In this document: positions 32,345 to 38,004 of the stretch, one piece after another
Position numbering within the stretch: the first letter of the stretch is position 1
Layout of the letters: every line of letters starts with the position of its first letter
Source: Bacteroidales bacterium
GTDB taxonomy: Bacteria; Bacteroidota; Bacteroidia; Bacteroidales; F082
NCBI GenBank assembly: GCA_029983675.1
Contig: JASBYY010000031.1
Span: 1 to 38,004 of the forward strand
Direction: 5' to 3'
DNA length: 38,004 nucleotides
Made by a program: the position numbers and the translations under genes
The notes under the pieces: generated by a model
Seen by the model: only the letters and a program-made list of their open reading frames with translations
Databases searched by the model: none
What the model was told of the DNA's origin: nothing

Positions 32345-33913
32345 ATGAGTAATAAATGTTTGATTTTTATGATTTTAACTATTTTTGTCACGGCATTTCG
32401 TCCCAAGGAAACCACATTTGTTTTTGTTGAATCCACCGATACGCATGGTCATTTTGATGACTTTGCCAATGATGCCACCGTCATTCGTCAATTGCGCGAC
32501 AGCCTTGGCGACCGGTTGGTTTTATTGGATAATGGCGACAACCTGCAAGGAACGGTATTTCAGTATTTTTCGAACCACGATGCAAGTCGGCCCAATATCA
32601 CGGCGCAGTTTCTGGACTTTTTCCCTTACGACGTGGCGGGTGTTGGCAATCACGACATCGAAGCCGGACGACAAGTTTTCGATCGGGTGTATGGAGAGAC
32701 CAAGGTGCCTGTGGTCTGTGCCAATGTCATCGACGAAGCTACTGGAAAACCGTATTTCAAGCCTTATGTGGTGCTTGAACGTGCGGGTTATAAAATCGCC
32801 GTGCTGGGACTGCTGACACCATACGTGGTTACGTGGGTGCCAGAACGCCTCCGTCCCGGTTTGCGTTTTGAAACGATAGAGGAATCGGCAAAAAAATGGG
32901 TGCAAATCATTCGCGATAAGGAAAACCCAGATTTGTTGGTCGGATTGTTCCATTCGGGCTGGGATTCGGAACCGCTTTCTGATGCCGATGCCGCACAATT
33001 GGGACGGGAAAATGCTACAAAATGGGTGGCGGAAAACATCCCGGGGTTCGACCTCGTTTTTTGTGGTCACGACCACAAGCATAGAACCGATATCCTCATC
33101 AACAACGACGGCGATACGGTGGGCGTATTGGACGGAGGATGCCATGCGCAAGGTTTGGCGCTGGCCACCGTGACGATGCAAAAGGGCAAGAAGGCGTATT
33201 CGAAAATCGAATGGGTGGAAACGTCACAACAAGTCCCTGACACGGCGTTTCAAGCTATGGTGCAGCCTTATCTCGACAGTGTCGAGGCGTATCAAAGCCG
33301 TCAGGTTGCGCAACTGCCCGTGGATATTCATAGCGACGACGCTTACAACGGCCCGTGCCTGTGGGTCGATGCCATGCACCGCTGCCAGCTTGATGTGGTG
33401 CGCCGTGAAGGTGTGCGTGCCGACATTTCTATTGCCGCTCCTCTTGGTTCCGGAAAAAATCTCAAGGCGGGCATGTTGACGGTGAAGGATTTTTTCACTT
33501 GGTATCCTTATGAAAACTCGCTTGCCGTGCTTTCCATGACAGGAGAAGAGGTTCGGCGTTTTCTTGAATACGCCTTCGACCAAAAGGATCCGATTTATAA
33601 CTTTGATTCTGGTGCCGGCCTATTATACGAGGTGGATGAAAGCAAGCCAAACGGCGAACGTGTCCGCATAAAAAGCATGGCGGACGGGACGCCTTTCAGT
33701 GCCGATAGCGTCTATCACGTCGTGATGAACACCTATCGTTCAATGGGCGGTGGCAATCACCTTTCGGAGGGCGTGGGGTGGAACCGTTCCGATATTCAAA
33801 GCCATGTGGTTTGGCAGAGCGATAGGGACCTGCGTTCCTTGTTCATCGAGTGGGCGGCACAACGAGGCACGCTCGAAGCGGCTCCTTTGAACCACTGGAA
33901 ATGGATGAGATAG
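32345..33913 (+). CDS. Secreted 5'-nucleotidase-type metallophosphoesterase
   Basis: A 522-residue exported enzyme of the UshA/5'-nucleotidase family, which removes phosphate from nucleotides or related compounds with two metal ions. After a hydrophobic signal-like N-terminus (CLIFMILTIFVTAF) come the metallophosphatase motifs DTHGHFDD, DNGDNLQG, GVGNHDIEAG and FCGHDHKHR. The C-terminal nucleotide-binding domain follows from about residue 330, ending with NTYRSMGGGNHLSEG. The open frame extends to 31745, but that overlaps the coiled-coil and zapA genes; ATG 32345 fits the signal sequence. It lies divergent from the zapA operon. The signal sequence has no lipobox, so the mature enzyme is probably periplasmic. 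Confidence 0.92.
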   Translation: MSNKCLIFMILTIFVTAFRPKETTFVFVESTDTHGHFDDFANDATVIRQLRDSLGDRLVLLDNGDNLQGTVFQYFSNHDASRPNITAQFLDFFPYDVAGVGNHDIEAGRQVFDRVYGETKVPVVCANVIDEATGKPYFKPYVVLERAGYKIAVLGLLTPYVVTWVPERLRPGLRFETIEESAKKWVQIIRDKENPDLLVGLFHSGWDSEPLSDADAAQLGRENATKWVAENIPGFDLVFCGHDHKHRTDILINNDGDTVGVLDGGCHAQGLALATVTMQKGKKAYSKIEWVETSQQVPDTAFQAMVQPYLDSVEAYQSRQVAQLPVDIHSDDAYNGPCLWVDAMHRCQLDVVRREGVRADISIAAPLGSGKNLKAGMLTVKDFFTWYPYENSLAVLSMTGEEVRRFLEYAFDQKDPIYNFDSGAGLLYEVDESKPNGERVRIKSMADGTPFSADSVYHVVMNTYRSMGGGNHLSEGVGWNRSDIQSHVVWQSDRDLRSLFIEWAAQRGTLEAAPLNHWKWMR

Positions 33914-34037
33914 TTAGCAAATGATCAAGTGCCGTCTTGGTATGTGATGATAAGTGGATGAATATAAATAGGTTGCGAAAACGCCCAATGGGATTGAAGC
34001 AACATAAGGATAAAACACACCTGAAACGATAAAAGTC

Positions 34038-35294
34038 ATGAAAGAAGATTTTCTGAATTATCTCTGGGAAAACCGGCTGCTGAAAGGCAGGCTTGAAACT
34101 GCGGATGGTCTTGAAGTGGAGGTGGTCAAGACCGGTTTCCGCAATGCCGATTCCGGTCCCGATTTTTTGGAGGCTCAGGTTCGTATCGGGACGACATTAT
34201 GGGCGGGTAACGTCGAAATCCACGTTAAAAGCTCGGATTGGAACCGGCACGGGCATATGTGGGACAAGGCTTACGACAATGTGGTGCTGCACGTGGTTTA
34301 TGAACAGGACTCCGCTACGCCCGATTTGCCCACCCTTGTGCTGAAAGGTCATTTTGACGAATCGCTTTTTGATGATTATCACAATTTTATCAATACAAAA
34401 GGGTGGATTCCATGTGAAAAATCAGTGGCGACCGTGCAGCCGTTTACCTGGTTGTCGTGGCTCGACCGCATGGTGGCCGAACGCCTTGAACGCAAGTCTG
34501 TTTCGGTTGTCAAGCTGTTGAATGCCAATAAGAACGACTGGGAAGATGCTTTCTATAAGCTGATGCTGCATTATTTCGGATTGAAAGTCAATAATGAAGC
34601 TTTCGAATACCTTTCGAACATTTTGCCTTTCAGAACCCTGCAAAAACACGCCGACAACCTGCTACAAGTTGAAGCGATGTTGTTTGGCTGTGCCGGACTG
34701 CTCGAACGCGACTTCTCGGAGGCGTATCCCTTGCTTTTGCAACGTGAGTTTGCTGTGATGAAAGCCAAATTCGGCCTGCTGACCATGCCCCCAGAACGCT
34801 GGAAATTCATGCGGATGCGTCCCGGTAATTTCCCGACATTGCGTTTGTCGCAAATCGCACAGATTGTGCATCGCAGCGGCAATTTGTTTTCGAAAATCAG
34901 AGCAGCCGATAAGGTCGAAACCCTTCGTGCGCTTTTCGATGTGCCGACATCGGATTATTGGGACACGCATTATCGTTTTGAGGCTGTTTCAAGAAAACGC
35001 CCCAAGCACTTGGGCGTTACGACTGCCGATGTGTTGATTATCAACGCTGTTGTCCCGCTTCTGTTTCATTTTGGATGTCAACATGCCGACCCGTCTGTAT
35101 GTGAAAGGGCGATAGGGTTTCTCGAAAACATACCTGCCGAAGACAATGCCGTCACAAGGCATTATGCCGCTTGCGGCGTGACGGCCCGCAACGCCATGCA
35201 CTCACAGGCCATGTTGCATCTTTTTGAATGTTACTGCAAACGCCGGCAATGCCTGAAATGTAGAATAGGCGGTCTTTTGATGAAAGGCAGCTAA
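34038..35294 (+). CDS. DUF2851 family protein
   Basis: A 418-residue protein of the DUF2851 family, conserved in Bacteroidota and of unknown function. The N-terminus EDFLNYLWENRLLKG and the segment RNADSGPDFLEAQVRIG, followed by WAGNVEIHVKSSDW, resemble the family's strand-rich start; the DSGPDF and EIHVKSSDW pair looks nuclease-like (acidic and Lys residues) but I cannot establish that. The C-terminus holds four cysteines within CYCKRRQCLKC, a possible metal site that family members often keep. No signal peptide. It is separated by 124 bases from the phosphoesterase gene and by 129 bases from kbl. Confidence 0.88.
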   Translation: MKEDFLNYLWENRLLKGRLETADGLEVEVVKTGFRNADSGPDFLEAQVRIGTTLWAGNVEIHVKSSDWNRHGHMWDKAYDNVVLHVVYEQDSATPDLPTLVLKGHFDESLFDDYHNFINTKGWIPCEKSVATVQPFTWLSWLDRMVAERLERKSVSVVKLLNANKNDWEDAFYKLMLHYFGLKVNNEAFEYLSNILPFRTLQKHADNLLQVEAMLFGCAGLLERDFSEAYPLLLQREFAVMKAKFGLLTMPPERWKFMRMRPGNFPTLRLSQIAQIVHRSGNLFSKIRAADKVETLRALFDVPTSDYWDTHYRFEAVSRKRPKHLGVTTADVLIINAVVPLLFHFGCQHADPSVCERAIGFLENIPAEDNAVTRHYAACGVTARNAMHSQAMLHLFECYCKRRQCLKCRIGGLLMKGS

Positions 35295-35383
35295 GAAACC
35301 GTTTTCAACTATGGTTTGTGGAGCAGGTTTTTCGTTTTGAAATAAAAGAGGGTGCTCAGGCAATTTTCTGTTGGTATTTTTAC

Positions 35384-35391
35384 TATCTTTG
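35384..35391 (+). promoter_or_regulatory. -7 promoter element for kbl-tdh
   Basis: TATCTTTG, a perfect TAnnTTTG, 32 bases before the kbl start at 35424. No clear -33 is seen. It indicates that kbl is transcribed independently of the DUF2851 gene. Confidence 0.6.
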
Positions 35392-35423
35392 CGCGCAAAG
35401 ATAAACGTAAATACTTAAATACG

Positions 35424-36611
35424 ATGTACACGAACTTTCAAGAGTACCTTAAAAAGGAATTGGCTCAGATTGAGGCCGATGGCTTATACAAGCGTGAACG
35501 CATTATTGAAAGCGCACAAGGCGCTGAAATTCTTGTAGGCGGAAAAGTATGCCTGAATTTCTGTGCAAACAACTATCTCGGTCTTGCCGACAACCCCGAA
35601 CTGATTCGTGCCGCCAAGGACGGCATGGACGAGCGTGGCTTTGGCATGGCTTCGGTGCGTTTCATTTGTGGCTGCCAAGACCTTCATAAGAAACTTGAAG
35701 CCAAAATCGCCGAGTTCTTTGGAACGGAAGATACCATTCTGTATGCTGCTTGCTTCGATGCCAACGGCGGTGTATTCGAACCTCTGCTCGGTCCCGACGA
35801 TGCCATTATCTCCGATGCTTTGAACCACGCGTCCATCATCGATGGCGTGCGCTTGTGCAAAGCACAGCGTTTCCGCTATGCCAACGCTGATATGGCTGAC
35901 CTTGAAAAGCAACTTCGGGATGCGCAGCAATGCCGTTTCCGCGTTATCGTCACCGATGGCGTGTTCTCGATGGACGGCAATGTTTGCCCGCTCGATAAGA
36001 TTTATGAACTGGCTCAGAAATACAATGCCATGGTCATGGTGGACGAAAGCCATTCGGCAGGTGTCGTTGGCCGTACAGGTCGCGGTGTCACCGAGCATTT
36101 CAACTTGCGTGGCAAGGTGGAAATCCTGACGGGAACGCTTGGCAAAGCCTTCGGCGGCGCCATGGGCGGTTTCACCACAGGTCGCAAGGAAATCATCGAC
36201 ATGCTGCGTCAGCGCTCACGTCCGTATCTGTTCTCCAACTCAATGGCTCCGGGTCTCGTCGCTGCCGGCATCCGCATGTTCGACTTGATGAGCGAGACCA
36301 ATGAGCTTCAAGATAAGCTGCACCGGAACACCAACTACTTCGTCACGAAGATGAACGAGGCCGGTTTTGATTGCAAACCTTCACAGTCGGCCATTTGTGC
36401 CGTTATGCTTTACGATGCGCCGCTGTCGCAGAAGTTTGCCGCCAAGTTGCAGGAAGAAAGCATTTTCGTAACCGGATTCTACTATCCTGTGGTGCCCAAG
36501 GGTCAGGCCCGTATCCGTGTCCAAGTTTCCGCCGCTCACGAAAAGGAACATCTCGACAAATGTATCGCCGCCTTTGTCAAAATCGGTAAGGAACTGGGCG
36601 TGTTGAAATAA
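35424..36611 (+). CDS. kbl: Glycine C-acetyltransferase (2-amino-3-ketobutyrate CoA ligase)
   Basis: PLP enzyme that cleaves 2-amino-3-ketobutyrate with CoA to glycine and acetyl-CoA, the second step of threonine breakdown. The 395 residues match the family. PLP-site motifs are DESHSAGVVG (Asp 207, His 210) and LTGTLGKAFGGAMGG with the Schiff-base Lys 241; CANNYLGLA is at about 47-55. ATG 35424 (MYTNFQEYLKKEL) lies after the -7 element; the frame is open further upstream but not plausibly translated. tdh follows 60 bases later, separated by a hairpin at 36624-36647. Confidence 0.97.
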   Translation: MYTNFQEYLKKELAQIEADGLYKRERIIESAQGAEILVGGKVCLNFCANNYLGLADNPELIRAAKDGMDERGFGMASVRFICGCQDLHKKLEAKIAEFFGTEDTILYAACFDANGGVFEPLLGPDDAIISDALNHASIIDGVRLCKAQRFRYANADMADLEKQLRDAQQCRFRVIVTDGVFSMDGNVCPLDKIYELAQKYNAMVMVDESHSAGVVGRTGRGVTEHFNLRGKVEILTGTLGKAFGGAMGGFTTGRKEIIDMLRQRSRPYLFSNSMAPGLVAAGIRMFDLMSETNELQDKLHRNTNYFVTKMNEAGFDCKPSQSAICAVMLYDAPLSQKFAAKLQEESIFVTGFYYPVVPKGQARIRVQVSAAHEKEHLDKCIAAFVKIGKELGVLK

Positions 36612-36623
36612 TCCATTGACCAT

Positions 36624-36647
36624 GAAGGCGGGACTTCTCCCGCCTTC
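36624..36647 (+). terminator. Hairpin between kbl and tdh
   Basis: Perfect 10-bp stem GAAGGCGGGA/TCCCGCCTTC with a CTTC loop, 12 bases after the kbl stop and 25 before tdh. It lacks a strong T run (CATGTTTG follows), so it probably lowers read-through or protects the kbl end rather than fully stopping transcription. Confidence 0.6.
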
Positions 36648-36671
36648 CATGTTTGAATAACCTTTGATTCG

Positions 36672-37622
36672 ATGAAAAAAATACTGATAGTCGGTTCCGG
36701 CGGACAGATCGGAACAGAATTGGTGAAAAAACTGCGTGCTACTTACGGCAATGACAACGTGGTGGCAAGCGATTTGCGCCAGCTTACAGGCGAGATTGCC
36801 GAAAGCGGACCTTTCGAGCGTATCGATTCCACCCAAGTCATGCAGATTGTCGATGTGGTCAAAAAACATAACATCGACGCGATTTATAACCTGGCAGCCA
36901 TCTTGTCGGCCACTGCCGAGAAAAACCCCATGTTGGGATGGAATGTCGGCATCGGCAGCTTGGTGAACTGCTTGGAAGTGGCACGCACCTTCGGTTGTGC
37001 CGTGTTTACCCCTTCGTCCATCGGTGCTTTCGGGCCTTCCACGCCTCGTGACAACACCCCGCAGGACACCATTCAGCGCCCGAATACCATCTATGGCGTG
37101 ACCAAAGTGACCGGCGAGCTGCTGAGCGATTACTATTTCACTCGTTTCGGCGTTGATACGAGGAGTGTCCGTTTCCCGGGACTGATTTCCAACTTGACGC
37201 TTCCGGGCGGTGGCACGACGGACTATGCCGTTGAGATTTACTATGCCGCCGTGAAAGGGGAGAAGTTCTGCTGCCCGATTAGCAAAGGCACTTACATGGA
37301 TATGATGTACATGCCCGATGCCCTTGATGCCATGGTGGACATCATGGAAGCCGACCCGAGCAAGCTCATTCACCGTAACTCGTTCAACGTCACTTCGATG
37401 AGCTTCGATCCTGAAATCATTTACAACGCCATCAAGAAGCATTATCCGAATTTCGTGATGGAATACACGTTCGATCCCATCCGCCAGGCGATTGCCGAAT
37501 CGTGGCCGAACAAGATGGACGACAGCTGCGCCCGCAAGGAATGGGGCTGGAATCCTAAGTACGACCTCGACAAGATGACCGTCGATATGATTGAGACCTT
37601 GAAGAAAAAACTGCTGAAATAA
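36672..37622 (+). CDS. tdh: L-threonine 3-dehydrogenase, epimerase-type
   Basis: NAD-dependent oxidation of threonine to 2-amino-3-ketobutyrate, the substrate of kbl. The 316-residue protein belongs to the short-chain dehydrogenase (UDP-glucose 4-epimerase-like) form of TDH, not the zinc medium-chain type of E. coli. Rossmann motif GSGGQIG is at about 8-14, TPSSIGAFGP holds the catalytic Ser region, and YGVTK (Tyr 141, Lys 145) is the active-site pair. Pairing with kbl supports the assignment over a sugar epimerase. A strong palindrome follows at 37678-37719. Confidence 0.93.
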   Translation: MKKILIVGSGGQIGTELVKKLRATYGNDNVVASDLRQLTGEIAESGPFERIDSTQVMQIVDVVKKHNIDAIYNLAAILSATAEKNPMLGWNVGIGSLVNCLEVARTFGCAVFTPSSIGAFGPSTPRDNTPQDTIQRPNTIYGVTKVTGELLSDYYFTRFGVDTRSVRFPGLISNLTLPGGGTTDYAVEIYYAAVKGEKFCCPISKGTYMDMMYMPDALDAMVDIMEADPSKLIHRNSFNVTSMSFDPEIIYNAIKKHYPNFVMEYTFDPIRQAIAESWPNKMDDSCARKEWGWNPKYDLDKMTVDMIETLKKKLLK

Positions 37623-37677
37623 GGCTTTTTTGCTTCAGTCACAATGCCTTGCGCTATGCACATTCTTACGCATATTA

Positions 37678-37719
37678 AAGAGGCTGTGTCAAAATTTCAA
37701 TTTTTTGACACAGCCTCTT
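37678..37719. terminator. Perfect 17-bp palindrome after tdh
   Basis: AAGAGGCTGTGTCAAAA (37678-37694) pairs perfectly with TTTTGACACAGCCTCTT (37703-37719) around an 8-base T/A-rich loop, 56 bases after the tdh stop. The stem's inner A/T end and loop would give a T run on either strand, so it can serve as a bidirectional terminator. The GAGGCTGTGTCAAAA core resembles terminal inverted repeats of some Bacteroidota insertion elements, so a miniature-element origin is possible. Confidence 0.7.
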
Positions 37720-37820
37720 GCTGATCTTGCTTGGTGTTTGAGTATTGCAAAGTCGCCATGACGGCTTTTTGGGAGCCAGCGCCTAATCTTGCAGGCTGCC
37801 ATTATCATGCCACATCTTTG

Positions 37821-37985
37821 CTAATTGCGGGATTTTTCCCTTTTCAAGGCCTGTTTGATGCGGAAAGCGATATAGATTCCAATAGCGCATCCGGCTCCTA
37901 TACAGATGGCCTTGGCCAACCCATTTGGATCTCCCCTGTTGATAATAAATAGTCAACCCTTAAAAACCACTTTTGGCATTTCCAT
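37821..37985 (-). pseudogene. Possible remnant of a small membrane-peptide gene with an in-frame stop
   Basis: On the minus strand an ATG at 37985 begins MEMPKVVFKG and meets TGA at 37955-37953. The same frame then stays open for 43 codons (LFIINRGDPNGLAKAICIGAG and on) to TAG at 37823-37821. The downstream part has a glycine-rich hydrophobic stretch (AICIGAGCAIGIYIAF) followed by basic residues, like a single-pass peptide with a cytoplasmic tail. Either the gene is broken by the TGA, or a shorter peptide starts at an in-frame TTG after an AGGGGA ribosome-binding-like sequence. I do not recognise it; it may be chance. Confidence 0.25.
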
Positions 37986-38004
37986 TTCTGTGTGAGGTTC
38001 CTGT

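Noticed and set aside
1..38004. CRISPR array, tRNA or rRNA genes, intact insertion sequences, prophage or plasmid genes
   Set aside because: No regularly spaced repeats, no cloverleaf or rRNA-like sequence, and no transposase, integrase or phage protein was seen.

Overview
The window is a piece of a Bacteroidota chromosome, most likely of the order Bacteroidales. Three secreted proteins end in type IX secretion (T9SS) type A sorting domains. At least a dozen intergenic sites match the Bacteroidota -7 promoter element TAnnTTTG. The gene neighbourhoods are also typical of the phylum: alaS divergent from an M23 peptidase plus MerR pair, Nudix divergent from pyrE, and a coiled-coil gene, zapA, a 6S-like RNA and rny in a row. 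Nothing points to a plasmid, phage or integrated island. This is mainly a core-genome segment with one decayed accessory locus at the left end.

Layout. Positions 1-2000 hold a broken AAA/DUF4143 ATPase gene (three lesions) between two copies of a palindrome-rich intergenic repeat. Positions 2039-3011 (minus) hold a secreted or outer-membrane protein behind a 43-residue lipoprotein. Positions 3104-4420 (plus) hold two nucleotide-hygiene genes, ung and rdgB, converging on alaS (minus) across a bidirectional terminator. Divergently from alaS run an M23 endopeptidase and a MerR regulator (7251-8589). A minus-strand operon (13678 to 8593) reads PASTA protein, T9SS cargo, RluD-type pseudouridine synthase, HldD; its first three genes overlap. 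Divergent from it is ddl (D-Ala-D-Ala ligase).

Positions 14972-24094 are all minus strand: frr, a GT39-like membrane glycosyltransferase inserted between frr and pyrH, pyrH, secA, a thioredoxin-fold envelope protein without CxxC, and coaD. A Nudix gene (minus) and pyrE plus an SRPBCC gene (plus) diverge from a very compact promoter region at 24828-24892. Then come birA and an Omp28-like T9SS cargo with a CGPC motif (minus), divergent from a second, small T9SS cargo (plus). Positions 29717-32163 (minus) hold rny, a 6S-like RNA, zapA and a coiled-coil gene. Positions 32345-37622 (plus) hold a secreted 5'-nucleotidase-type phosphoesterase, a DUF2851 protein, and the kbl-tdh pair that converts threonine to glycine and acetyl-CoA. 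The window ends with a perfect 17-bp palindrome and a doubtful small membrane-peptide remnant.

Themes. Several operons mix envelope functions (PASTA, Ddl, M23, HldD, SecA, GT39, T9SS cargo) with translation functions (alaS, frr, rluD). I do not see a clearly new multi-gene system. The most interesting items are the co-varying palindromes around the dead ATPase, the 43-residue lipoprotein, the 6S-like RNA, the mirror-image divergent promoters, the glycosyltransferase wedged between pyrH and frr, and the T9SS cargo gene coupled to PASTA and RluD genes.
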